DNA of 64,000 nt from the NCBI RefSeq assembly GCF_000199675.1, contig NC_014960.1, positions 3,038,001 to 3,102,000 on the forward strand, given 5' to 3'. The notes beneath the pieces are model-generated. The model searched no databases, was not told the origin of the DNA, and saw only the letters and a list, made by a program, of their open reading frames with translations. Below are positions 1 to 8,209 of this stretch, piece by piece (position 1 is the first letter of the stretch; each line of letters starts with the position of its first letter). A program made the position numbers and the translations under genes. The DNA comes from Anaerolinea thermophila UNI-1 (GTDB lineage Bacteria; Chloroflexota; Anaerolineae; Anaerolineales; Anaerolineaceae).

Positions 1-2254
1 CCTCAGGCATCAGCAGGCGTGAGGACAGGCGCAGACTGCCGTAAACCTGATCATACAATGCCAGGAAGGGCTGTCCCGGGTGGATATACGGACTCAACGC
101 ATGGCGAAAGGTGTCGGCACTGAAACCGATTTCCTGGCGTTCCACAGGCAAAACCACAAAAAAGGCTTCATAGAGCCAGCCCGCCAGCGCCTGAAGATTC
201 ACACCTTCCTGCTGAAGGGCAGGATGGGTGAGCAAAACCCCGCTGGTGAAGTAATTGTGGCTGAAGAAGGGCTGGTCATGGCTGAAGCCCAGTTCTCTGG
301 GGAGCGGGTAGGGGTAGAAGGTCTCTTTACCGCCACGCTGTTCGTACAGTCCATTAATAGACTCGCGCACCATGGTCTGCGCCTCAAGGGCAATCAGCCT
401 GCCGCGCTGTTGGGCTTGCATAACGCCCTCCGGCGTCAGACGGGGAAACAGGGCTTCAGGAAGGCGTCCGGGGCGGGTGGTGTAATTCTTCTCACGGCGC
501 ACCTGTACGGTATGCTGTTTGATGTTGACCTTCACTACCCGATAGGGCACCGAGGCGTAATAGTACACCGCCCCCGGGTAGGCTTCGCGCATTAACTGGC
601 TGAACGAGAGCGAGCCCAGTGAAGCAGAGGTAGGTCCCTGGGCGCGTTCCACCTTAAATTGACTGCCCACTTCCCGCAGGGGAAAGACGTAGTTGGGGCG
701 GTCTTTACCTTCATTCTTCATGCTGAGCAGTTCGCGCGGGGTGTTGCCGGTGTATTCCGCGCGGCACAGTTCCATAAAGCCGGGGGGCCATTCAATCACG
801 CTGTTGAAGGTATCCGAGGTGCGGTGGGTTGCCAGCAGGACCTGAGCATGCTCCCCACCCGGACGCGCCAGACACAGGGCGTGAATGTACTGCATATACG
901 GATTTTCCAGGTACAGCGTGCTTTCGGCAAATGGACGGTTGAAGAGGGACGGCGGATCAGCAAACACCAGATGATCCACCACGTCTCCGCCATGCACCAG
1001 AATCACCGTGCCAGGTTTATGGCGTCCAATGCGCCCAATGCGCTGTTGCAGGCTGGTCGCCGAATCGGGGACGCCGATCAACACACACAAATCCAGATGA
1101 GGAATATCCAGCCCCAATTCCAGCGCGCTGGTGCTGATCACCCCTTTAAGGTTGCCTGAAGACAGGCGTTCCTGAATGAAAGCACGGTCATGCTCTTCGT
1201 ACCCCGCGCGGTACGGTAATACCTGCAACTGCTCCAGTACCGCCCGCGCCGCACTCAGGCTTTCCTCCTCTTCTACTACATCTTCTTCTTTGTCCTTCCC
1301 TTTTTCTTTGCCTTCTTTCCCTGTTTTGGCTTCTTCGCGGTGCATGCGGGAAAGCAGAGAGGAAATCAGTTCCACCTGCTTGCGGCTGTTGACAAAGGCA
1401 ATGAAGCGCGAATCGGTTTGTTGCGCCAGATGATGGAGCAAATCTACCACAGGCTCCAGCGAGCGTGTGGCAGGGGGGTGGGCAAACAGCACTTCCAGCG
1501 GATAACGCGGTGAGGTATCCAGTTCGGGACCCACCACGCGAAACGGCACCCCGAGCAACGCCTGGAGATGTTCCTGCGGGCGCGCCATGGTCGCCGAAGC
1601 GGCGATGAAGCGCGGGTGCGAATCCAGCAACCCCATCAGGTGACGCAGACGGCGGAAGAGGAAGGCACTGTTGGAGCCAAACACTCCCGAATAGGTGTGC
1701 ACTTCGTCAATCACCATCAGACGCACGCGCCGCAGGAAGCGAATCACTGCGGGCTGATTGAGGTTGGAAAGCAACCAGGCGTGCAAAATATCGGGAGTGA
1801 AGATGAGCAAACGCGACTTTTCCAGAATGCCCAGCCGCAGGGCAGGCGCCACGTTACCGTCAATGCGTCCAACCGAGACATCCATCCCCGCCAGTTGGAA
1901 GGCTTGCTCCCAACGGTCTTTCTGCTCGTTGCCCAGGGCTTTCATCGGGTAGATTGCCATGACACAGGCGGCGGAGTCACGTGTCAGGCAGTCCAGCGCG
2001 GCGCTTTGAAACACCAGGCTCTTCCCCGACGCCGTGCCGGTGGTCAGGCACACTGATTCTCCCTTGAGATAAGCGCTCAGGGCAATTTTCTGATGCTGAA
2101 AAATCCCCTGCGGATAAGCCCGGCGCAGGAAAGTCAGCACCGTAGGCGCAAACTCCAGGTCGTCAAAGGGAAAGCGCTGGGCTTCACGCCCTGGCACTTC
2201 CATGCGATGACGAATTTCCCAACCATGTTGGGGAAAGAAGTCCAGATGCTCCAT
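1..2254 (-). CDS. DEAD/DEAH-box helicase (YprA/MrfA-like), 3' part outside window
   Basis: Translated on the minus strand from ATG at 2254; 751 residues are visible and the frame is still open at base 1, so the C-terminus lies outside. Helicase motifs are in order: Walker A TTGTASGKS (about 71-79), Ia YPMKALGNEQ, motif II DEVH in VIDEVHTYSG, SATM (III), and QRIGRIGR (VI). The TGTASGKS and DEVHTYSGVFG wording resembles the YprA/MrfA superfamily 2 helicases used in DNA repair, many of which carry a C-terminal DUF1998 zinc domain; that part is not visible here. A Lys/Glu-rich low-complexity insertion (bases about 1255-1340) sits between helicase motifs III and VI. The start codon overlaps the stop of the upstream TPR gene by one base (TAATG), so translation is probably coupled. 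The family call is firm; the exact role is inferred. Confidence 0.9.
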   Translation of the reverse strand, partial: MEHLDFFPQHGWEIRHRMEVPGREAQRFPFDDLEFAPTVLTFLRRAYPQGIFQHQKIALSAYLKGESVCLTTGTASGKSLVFQSAALDCLTRDSAACVMAIYPMKALGNEQKDRWEQAFQLAGMDVSVGRIDGNVAPALRLGILEKSRLLIFTPDILHAWLLSNLNQPAVIRFLRRVRLMVIDEVHTYSGVFGSNSAFLFRRLRHLMGLLDSHPRFIAASATMARPQEHLQALLGVPFRVVGPELDTSPRYPLEVLFAHPPATRSLEPVVDLLHHLAQQTDSRFIAFVNSRKQVELISSLLSRMHREEAKTGKEGKEKGKDKEEDVVEEEESLSAARAVLEQLQVLPYRAGYEEHDRAFIQERLSSGNLKGVISTSALELGLDIPHLDLCVLIGVPDSATSLQQRIGRIGRHKPGTVILVHGGDVVDHLVFADPPSLFNRPFAESTLYLENPYMQYIHALCLARPGGEHAQVLLATHRTSDTFNSVIEWPPGFMELCRAEYTGNTPRELLSMKNEGKDRPNYVFPLREVGSQFKVERAQGPTSASLGSLSFSQLMREAYPGAVYYYASVPYRVVKVNIKQHTVQVRREKNYTTRPGRLPEALFPRLTPEGVMQAQQRGRLIALEAQTMVRESINGLYEQRGGKETFYPYPLPRELGFSHDQPFFSHNYFTSGVLLTHPALQQEGVNLQALAGWLYEAFFVVLPVERQEIGFSADTFRHALSPYIHPGQPFLALYDQVYGSLRLSSRLLMPE

Positions 2255-4179
2255 TAAGTTAACTTTACACCAGATTCAGGATTCGACCCGCTGGAAAGGT
2301 CAGCCAATTCGTTGCGAATGGACTGAATGCGCGGATGGTGCGGCGGCAAGAACTGCTGAAGGATACTCAATGCACGCAGATAAGCCGAACGGGCGCGCTC
2401 AATCTCCCCCATGGCACGGTAACGCGCCGCCACCACCGCCAGTCGCGAACCCACGCGGGCATGGTCGGGACCCCAGCCCTGCTCTTCGATGCGCACGGCT
2501 TGCTGATAGGCTTCCAGTGCGGCGGTGTTCTCCCCCAGGGATTGCAAAACGATGCCCAGGTTGGTCTGCACATTCGCCAGTTCGGTGGGCTGATCCTGCA
2601 TGCTCATAGCGGCAAGGTAGAGGGCTTCTTCGAGTGTTTGGCGGGCTTCTTCCAGCCTGCCCTGCTGATACAGCACCAGTCCCAAACTGTTCAACCGGCT
2701 GGCAAGGCGGGCATCGTGGGCATCCAGCGCATGGCGCTCAATCTCCAGGGCTTTCCGGAGCATGGCTTCGGCTTGAGCCAGGTCACCACGGGCAGAATCG
2801 ATGCGGGCAAGGCTGGCATAACGCAGGGCAATGTCGGGATGGCTCTCCCCCAGTGTCTTCAGGTCAATGGTGAGAGCGCGCTCCAGCGCCAGGCGTGCAC
2901 CGTCCAGGTCGCCGCTTTGACGGAGCACCTCGCCCAGGTTGTGCACAAGGGCTGCCACCGTGGGATGCTCGCGTCCCAGGGCTTGCTCCACCACCCGCAC
3001 GGCATGATCCAGCGAGAGGCGCGCCGCCATCCACTTTCCCTGCATTTGCATGATGGCACCCATGTTGCCAAAAACCATGCCCACGCGCACATCACCAGTC
3101 CCAAAGTTTTTCTGCAGGTTGACCATGGCTTGCTGAAAAGCGTTCAGGGCATCATCCAGACGATTCATGCGGTGCAGGATGTGCCCCAGATTATTCCACA
3201 TCGTCCCAACCAGAGGGTGATCCTTGCCAAAGGCATCGGCAAAAATCTCCAGGGCTTGCTGAGTGGCTTGCCGCGCCTCGATGAGGGCATTGCGCACCCG
3301 CAGAATCTCGCCAAGATGAGCCAGGTCGCGCCCTACAGCAGGGTGACGCTCGCCATAACAGGCACGGTCCATACTCAGAGCGCGCTCAACCAGGTCGCGG
3401 GCTTCGTGAATCCGCCCCATCTCCAGGAGCGTTCCCGAAAGTTCCACAGCGTCGCGGGCCGTGGCAGGATGCTCCGCTCCGCGCCAGCGCTCATCCAGCG
3501 CCAGCGCGCGCCGATGGGCTTGCTCCGCTTCGACAAGGCGATTCATATCACGGAGCACCGTACCGTAATTCAACCACACGGTTGCCAGCAAAGCATCCTT
3601 TTCCGGTATGGCGCTTTGCGCCAAAGCCAGGGCTTGCTCCGCCCACGGCAGGGCTTCTTCGAGCTTACCCTGTTCCAGCGCCAGCAATGTCAGCCCATCC
3701 AGATCGCGAATCACCGCACGCGGCGTGCCATTCTGCCGGTCTTCAACGAGGGCTTGCTCCAGCAAAGGGCGGGCATCGGCAAACAAGCCCAGTTCACGGA
3801 GCAAATTTCCCAACGAGAAGCGTGCTTCCGCCGAGGGGAACAAATCCACGGCTCGCTCCAGCGCATTGCGGGCGGGATCGAATGCGGCACAGGATTGAAA
3901 GAGCAAACCCACACCCATCCACAGCGCACCTGCCATGAGCGGGTCGGCGGATTCCAGTTTCTCGGCGGCATCTTCTAGTAAAGTTACTTCTTCACACAGG
4001 GAAGCCGGCGGCAGAGACTCCAGCATCTGACGCACCAGGGCGACTACCAGACGCCAGCGCATTCGCTCGCCTGGTTCTTCCCACGTCAGAGAAAGTTGAT
4101 TTGCCAGGGACTGCTGATCGGAAAGGGCAAGCGTGCCCTTCAACAGGGCGTGCATAGTCTCATGCGCATGCATTTCCAT
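2254..4179 (-). CDS. Tetratricopeptide-repeat protein (kinesin-light-chain-like repeats)
   Basis: 641 residues, almost entirely TPR units of about 42 residues with the NLG/LxxxGRLEEAR pattern (for example NNLGHILHRMNRLDDALNAF, NSLGLVLYQQGRLEEARQTL, TNLGIVLQSLGENTAALEAY). These match the long TPR_12/kinesin-light-chain class that forms protein-binding superhelices. No signal peptide, membrane segment or catalytic domain is seen, so it is probably a cytoplasmic scaffold. The nearly identical spacing of repeats explains the long antisense open frames here. It lies directly upstream of, and overlaps, the helicase gene; a functional link is possible but unproven. The start MEMHAHETMHALL has no strong Shine-Dalgarno sequence, so a nearby internal Met is an alternative. 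Confidence 0.88.
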   Translation of the reverse strand: MEMHAHETMHALLKGTLALSDQQSLANQLSLTWEEPGERMRWRLVVALVRQMLESLPPASLCEEVTLLEDAAEKLESADPLMAGALWMGVGLLFQSCAAFDPARNALERAVDLFPSAEARFSLGNLLRELGLFADARPLLEQALVEDRQNGTPRAVIRDLDGLTLLALEQGKLEEALPWAEQALALAQSAIPEKDALLATVWLNYGTVLRDMNRLVEAEQAHRRALALDERWRGAEHPATARDAVELSGTLLEMGRIHEARDLVERALSMDRACYGERHPAVGRDLAHLGEILRVRNALIEARQATQQALEIFADAFGKDHPLVGTMWNNLGHILHRMNRLDDALNAFQQAMVNLQKNFGTGDVRVGMVFGNMGAIMQMQGKWMAARLSLDHAVRVVEQALGREHPTVAALVHNLGEVLRQSGDLDGARLALERALTIDLKTLGESHPDIALRYASLARIDSARGDLAQAEAMLRKALEIERHALDAHDARLASRLNSLGLVLYQQGRLEEARQTLEEALYLAAMSMQDQPTELANVQTNLGIVLQSLGENTAALEAYQQAVRIEEQGWGPDHARVGSRLAVVAARYRAMGEIERARSAYLRALSILQQFLPPHHPRIQSIRNELADLSSGSNPESGVKLT

Positions 4180-4209
4180 AGAAGTATTCTCTCACATTTT
4201 CGGCACAGG

Positions 4210-4248
4210 ACAAAATAAAAGATGGGATGTTTTCGAGAACATCCCATC
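4210..4248 (-). terminator. Rho-independent terminator after the hom operon
   Basis: Perfect 11-bp stem GATGGGATGTT (4221-4231) pairs with AACATCCCATC (4238-4248). On the minus strand it is followed by TTTTATTTT. It separates the hom/thiolase-like pair from the TPR-helicase pair. Confidence 0.85.
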
Positions 4249-4277
4249 GCAACCAATCAGGCAAATTCTGAAAGCCC

Positions 4278-4850
4278 TTAAAGCGCTTCAATCAGGGTTG
4301 CCAGCCCGCTCCACCTGTCGCGGGAAAGCAAAATCACAGGTTGAGATGACTGCTTTACCTGCGCCAAGCCGCGCAAAATTCCCCTTACCAACCCTTCTGC
4401 AGGGGAAACAGACAAAACCTCACCTGCCGAAACGTCTTCTCCGAGCCAGGCTTGCGCACGCTGACGGACAACCACTTCGAGAGCATCGGGCAAGCCTCCT
4501 CCCAGCGGAGTCAGGCGGGCATGCGGCGGGAGATTCCAGCGACCTACAGCCTGCGGCGAACCCAGCAGGAACGCCGCCGCCCCGTGAGCGCTCCCCTCCA
4601 GAAAAAGACACAAATCCACCTCACCCTCGCGCAGAGAGCGCAGTACCGCATGCAGTGCCAGATGCGCCTGCGGAAATCCAGCCCCCCAAAGGTAATGCGG
4701 AATGGTCTCCAGCCCCTCGGGATGCATCTCAACCAGCCAGTGGACTGCCTGAAGCCAGGCAGGACGGGCAAAAGTCTGTTTCAACGCCCCCTCCCATGCC
4801 TCCCGGAGAGAGGATGCTTCCGCCCAGCCGAACAGATAGGCTTCGCTCAT
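4278..4850 (-). CDS. Hypothetical protein, possibly thiolase-fold, downstream of hom
   Basis: 190 residues, no confident family. The central segment QAHLALHAVLRSLREGEVDLCLFLEGSAHGAAA (about 71-103) resembles the helix-strand 'A..AL..AL..GEVDVVLVGG' element of thiolases and ketoacyl synthases, but the nucleophilic Cys and the later His motifs of those enzymes are not visible. It may be a shrunken, non-catalytic thiolase-superfamily protein. No signal peptide or membrane segment. It starts 6 bases after the hom stop codon and ends just before a terminator, so it is the second and last gene of a two-gene operon. The assignment rests on a weak pattern match; the existence of the gene is well supported by coding character and context. 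Confidence 0.6.
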   Translation of the reverse strand: MSEAYLFGWAEASSLREAWEGALKQTFARPAWLQAVHWLVEMHPEGLETIPHYLWGAGFPQAHLALHAVLRSLREGEVDLCLFLEGSAHGAAAFLLGSPQAVGRWNLPPHARLTPLGGGLPDALEVVVRQRAQAWLGEDVSAGEVLSVSPAEGLVRGILRGLAQVKQSSQPVILLSRDRWSGLATLIEAL

Positions 4851-4856
4851 CGCGGT

Positions 4857-5885
4857 TCAGGCTCCCCGCATGGCGTTGATGAAATCCGCCAGCAAGCCAT
4901 AGGCGGTCGTCTCGGGTCCGGGGTCGCTTTCCACAATTCCCAACCCCGGCAGGACGTCCATTTCGAACATCACAAAGGAACTGGAACCGCTGATGCTGTA
5001 CAGCGGTGAGTCCGGCGAAACGCGCTGAGGCGCTACCTTTCCCAATACACGGTCGCCCTCACGGCGGGCAGTGCAGACCAGTTTCCAGCGTTCGCCGGCG
5101 GCGCGGGCTTCAGCGATCATCTGCGGGGTAATGCCACGGATGCCGGTGCGGTCCACATCCTGCGGGGTAAGCGGCACGCCCATCAGCACGGTGGAGAGCG
5201 CCGCCACCTTGATGGAAGCATCCCAGCCGTCAATATCGCCGCTGGGATCGGTCTCCGCCAGCCCCAAATCCTGCGTAATTTTGACGGCTTCGTCAAAGGT
5301 TTTACCATTTTCCATCAGTTCCAGAATCAGGTTGGTGGTGGAGTTGAGGATGCCGCGAAAACCGCGCAGTTCGGCGGCGGGGAGCGGTCCGCGGAAGAGA
5401 GAGAAAATAGGCGCGCCGTCCATCACCGCCGATTCGAACAGGAAACGCCTGCCCACCCGCTCTGCCAGCGCCTTGAGGGAAGCATAGCCGTGCACCACCG
5501 GACCCTTGTTCGCCGTAATGGCGTGCATGCCCTGCTCCAGCGCCGTGCGCAGGTGATCAATGGCGGGCTGTCCGTTGACCACATTAACGGGAGTATTTTC
5601 AAACAGCACATCGCCGGGACAGGCGCGGATGAACTCCACTCCAGTGGAAGGTACAGGCACGGTGGAAAGTTCGTCCAGCCGTGCGCCGCTTTCCACCAGG
5701 CTCAGGGCGCGCTCCACGTCCAGCCCTTCAGGGTTAATGCACCCACCACGTCTGCCGGTGAGAATACCGTTCACCTGAAAGGTGATACCATAGTCTCGCG
5801 CCAGCGTCTCGCGCTTGCGCATCAGCAGACGCGCCAGCGCCCTGCCCACATTGCCAAACCCCACCAGAACCAGACGAACATGCAT
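4857..5885 (-). CDS. hom: Homoserine dehydrogenase (short form, no ACT domain)
   Basis: 342 residues. It reduces aspartate 4-semialdehyde to homoserine in the threonine/methionine branch of the aspartate pathway. N-terminal Rossmann motif VGFGNVGRAL (8-17); catalytic-domain signatures ANKGP (about 124-128), ILNSTTN, and GLAETDPSGDIDGWDAS with the conserved acidic and Lys (SIKVAAL) residues. At about 340 residues it is the compact form without the C-terminal ACT regulatory domain found in roughly 430-residue homologues, so Thr feedback is probably weak or absent. ATG at 5885 has a GGAGGTG ribosome site; a TATAAT box at 5922-5927 probably drives the hom/thiolase-like operon. Confidence 0.95.
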   Translation of the reverse strand: MHVRLVLVGFGNVGRALARLLMRKRETLARDYGITFQVNGILTGRRGGCINPEGLDVERALSLVESGARLDELSTVPVPSTGVEFIRACPGDVLFENTPVNVVNGQPAIDHLRTALEQGMHAITANKGPVVHGYASLKALAERVGRRFLFESAVMDGAPIFSLFRGPLPAAELRGFRGILNSTTNLILELMENGKTFDEAVKITQDLGLAETDPSGDIDGWDASIKVAALSTVLMGVPLTPQDVDRTGIRGITPQMIAEARAAGERWKLVCTARREGDRVLGKVAPQRVSPDSPLYSISGSSSFVMFEMDVLPGLGIVESDPGPETTAYGLLADFINAMRGA

Positions 5886-5955
5886 GCGTACACCTCCAAA
5901 CAGGGAATTGATTGTCCCCGATTATAGCCCAAAGAAGGAAAAAAAGAGTAAACCC

Positions 5956-6675
5956 TTACACGGGGGGCCAGGGATAGGGACGGCGGGTGGACGGTGGGGA
6001 TGGAAAGACTTTTTCCTGAAGCAACCGCTTGCCCCGCCTGAGCAGGGCGCGAATCTCGGCGCGGCTGAGGTGCTCCCCCAGCGAAGCGCTCAGGTCTTCA
6101 TCCGTTTCCAGGCGCTGGACAAAAGCCTGAAGATCTGCCAGCAGGTCTTCAGGAATGGGTTCTCCGGCAAAATCCCATACCACCGTGCGCAGTTTTTCTT
6201 CCACGTGAAAACACAAGCCCTGGTCAATCAGCCAGATGTGCCCCTGCGCGTCCATGAGGATATGCCCACCCTTGCGGTCGGCGTTATTGGTAAGCAGGTC
6301 AAAGAGCGCCACCGGGCGCAGACGTTGTTTTTCTTCCGGGGTAAAGTGGAAAAAATGATGTTCGGGGTCATGCTCGACAAACCACTGCACCGAACCCGCC
6401 CCCAACGGCGCACGGCGGCGGTACACCGTAGGCGGCACCAGATCCCAGCCCAGCGCTTCGCTGACCAGATAGGCGGCAACCTCGCGATGCGCCAGCGTGC
6501 GCTCGGGGAAGTCCCATAAGGGTTGTTCGCCGCGCACCGGTTTGTACACGGCGGGATAGTCCTCGTCCTGCCAGTGAACGACTACCAGGAAGGTGTAATT
6601 GGAGCCAGCCAGGAACTGCCCTTCCACCTTCATCTCGCCTTCGCTCAGCAGGGTGAGAATCGCTTGCTTATCCAT
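5956..6675 (-). CDS. SCO1664-family protein (PI3/4-kinase-like fold)
   Basis: About 239 residues from ATG 6675 (MDKQAILTLL). An upstream in-frame ATG at 6720 would place the likely -10 box (TATACT, 6691-6696) inside the gene, so the shorter start is preferred. The family (SCO1664, mostly Actinobacteria plus some Chloroflexota) is of unknown function but keeps kinase features: YPAVYKPVRGE (nucleotide-binding Lys), LLTNNADRKGGHIL (catalytic-loop-like N-x-D-R motif) and HIWLIDQGLCF (metal-binding Asp). These resemble phosphatidylinositol 3/4-kinase and HipA-like folds, so phosphotransfer is plausible but unproven. No membrane segments. It follows the glycerol module on the same strand but appears to have its own promoter. 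Confidence 0.8.
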   Translation of the reverse strand: MDKQAILTLLSEGEMKVEGQFLAGSNYTFLVVVHWQDEDYPAVYKPVRGEQPLWDFPERTLAHREVAAYLVSEALGWDLVPPTVYRRRAPLGAGSVQWFVEHDPEHHFFHFTPEEKQRLRPVALFDLLTNNADRKGGHILMDAQGHIWLIDQGLCFHVEEKLRTVVWDFAGEPIPEDLLADLQAFVQRLETDEDLSASLGEHLSRAEIRALLRRGKRLLQEKVFPSPPSTRRPYPWPPV

Positions 6676-6744
6676 TTCTGAATTGATTGTAGTATACCAG
6701 CAGGGATAAAGGACGGACATAGAGCGGTAGAGGGTTTAAGACGG

Positions 6745-7339
6745 CTAAGGCGAGCCTACCGCCAGAATGCCCTCTGAAGAATAGAGGTAGATGCGCCCAT
6801 CCGCACCGACAAAATAAAAGTCCATAGGACCGGGCGTCTGGCTAAAAAGCATCTCGCCAGTTTGGGCATCGATGACAAATTCCTGGAAGAACAGGAAGCG
6901 CTCATCGCGGCTGAGGCGCGGCAGAGGATTAATGATTGAATACGTGGGCAGGTTAATGCGCCAGCGCAAGCCGCCCTGCGCATCCACTGCCAGCAGGCTG
7001 GCACTGATGGGATAGCAGGCTGTACCATCCGATGCTATCACTGCCCCCGAAAGCGCCTTCGACTTACTTTGCTGGAGATTCACCCGCCAGAGCAGTTTTC
7101 CATCGGCAAAAAGCGCGGCGGTGACGTAGCGCGCCCCCAGTTCATCGGAAAGCAGTCCGCCGGTGACGCGTGCAATCTGCACCATCGGGCGCAAACTGAG
7201 GGCAAGGAAGGGCAGAATCCACTCGGTTTCCCAGCTGTATCCGCCGACCGGCAAGCACGGCATAAACAAATCCGCCGGCGTGCGCTGTCAGCAGGATGAC
7301 GAGCAAAAGCAACAGCCGGCGGAAGAGAAAGCGGGTCAT
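6745..7339 (-). pseudogene. Decayed ABC-permease/PQQ-like beta-propeller fusion
   Basis: Two reading frames are needed. From ATG 7339 (GAGG ribosome site) the frame encodes MTRFLFRRLLLLLVILLTA, a typical first membrane helix of DppB/OppB-type permeases. After roughly residue 35 the sense continues in another frame: EWILPFLALSLRPMVQIA followed by GARYVTAA, which matches the cytoplasmic 'EAA' region of the same permeases (LPxLALxxxxxAxxAR...DYVRTARAKG). It then runs straight into PQQ-like propeller text (ADGKLLWRVNL, AVDAQGGLRWRINL, GADGRIYLYSSEGILAVG). The rest of the permease is missing. The simplest reading is a frameshifted, internally deleted remnant of a peptide-type permease fused to a beta-propeller. 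Alternatively the intact second frame (7269-6745) may still make a 174-residue protein. Confidence 0.6.
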
Positions 7340-7408
7340 GCAAGCCTCAATGATTCATACGCGAGCGGGAGCAGAGAATCACAACGGCGGGAAACATCCC
7401 CCGCCAGC

Positions 7409-7789
7409 CTACCCGCCCCAGCCGGTGACCCGTATCAACAGCCAGATACCGTAAACGCTGGCAGTCACGCCGATCAGAATCAACATCCCATCCACGCCGC
7501 GCAGGACGCGGGGAGATGGGCGCAAATCCAGCAGGATGGAACGCACCCCCAGCAGGGAATGCGCCACCACAAAAATCAGGAAAAAGCCTTCCATAATCGG
7601 TACAATGGGGTAATTCTGGTAATACGCCACTACCTCGGCATGGCTGAGCAAGCCGTTAGGCGCCCAGTAATGATTCACCAGAAAGTGCAAGATGAGGATA
7701 AGCAGAATCAGCACCCCGCTGAAGATTTTGACCGCCCAGAGCAGTGCGCCTTCGCCGGGTTTGGGAGCAGAAAGGGGAGCGTTTGTCAT
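7409..7789 (-). CDS. sdhD: Succinate dehydrogenase-type membrane anchor subunit (SdhD-like)
   Basis: 126 residues with three membrane helices (about 17-37, 63-82, 99-120). The middle helix carries FVVAHSLLGVRSILLDL, matching the 'H..nGlR.il.D' haem/quinone-site motif of SdhD/FrdD anchors. It normally fixes the iron-sulfur subunit to the membrane and helps bind haem b and quinone. It starts 8 bases after sdhC ends. Because no sdhA is present and a glpA lies upstream, this anchor may serve a glycerol-3-phosphate dehydrogenase instead of succinate dehydrogenase. Confidence 0.85.
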   Translation of the reverse strand: MTNAPLSAPKPGEGALLWAVKIFSGVLILLILILHFLVNHYWAPNGLLSHAEVVAYYQNYPIVPIMEGFFLIFVVAHSLLGVRSILLDLRPSPRVLRGVDGMLILIGVTASVYGIWLLIRVTGWGG

Positions 7790-7799
7790 CTTAACCTCC

Positions 7800-8192
7800 T
7801 CAATGGATGCTGAGCATGCGGATGGCGAAGAACAGCGACCCTGCCGCGGTCAACAGCACCACGCCGATGAGCAGAGCGCGCTGATAGCGCACCGCCACGC
7901 CAAAACTGGTCAGGGCAATACGGATGCCGTTCAAGCCGTGGTACAGTCCGGCAATGATGACCAGCAGTTCGCCAAAGAGGATGAGCGGTTGTTTGGCAGT
8001 AGCGATAAAGGCATCGAACGACTCGGGTCCCTGTGCCAGTTTGCCCAGCATGACCAGATGCAGGTAGAGGTACACGGTCAGCCCGATGGCGCTGATGCGG
8101 TTAATGATGAAGCCCCAGCCACCCACCTGCCTGCCGCGCGGGTCAAACCAGTCCAGCACGCCGCGGGAATGCAATTTCTTGGGTTCGTTCAT
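7800..8192 (-). CDS. sdhC: Succinate dehydrogenase-type cytochrome b subunit (SdhC-like)
   Basis: 130 residues from ATG 8192 (MNEPKKLHSRGVLDW); a longer frame to 8315 only overlaps sdhB. Three membrane helices (about 27-50, 68-90, 102-125). GGWGFIINRISAIGL and YLYLHLVMLG (His45) plus GLYHGLNGIR (His85) are the SdhC signatures for quinone binding and axial haem b ligation. It lies 17 bases downstream of the iron-sulfur gene and 10 bases upstream of sdhD, so the three are one transcription unit. The family is clear; the substrate of the complex is in question (see glpA). Confidence 0.88.
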   Translation of the reverse strand: MNEPKKLHSRGVLDWFDPRGRQVGGWGFIINRISAIGLTVYLYLHLVMLGKLAQGPESFDAFIATAKQPLILFGELLVIIAGLYHGLNGIRIALTSFGVAVRYQRALLIGVVLLTAAGSLFFAIRMLSIH

Positions 8193-8209
8193 GAGCCTGT
8201 CCTCCCGAA

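Noticed and set aside
2335..3978. 547-codon open frame on the plus strand opposite the TPR gene
   Set aside because: No recognisable domain and no ribosome site; it is a side effect of the repeated TPR codons on the other strand.
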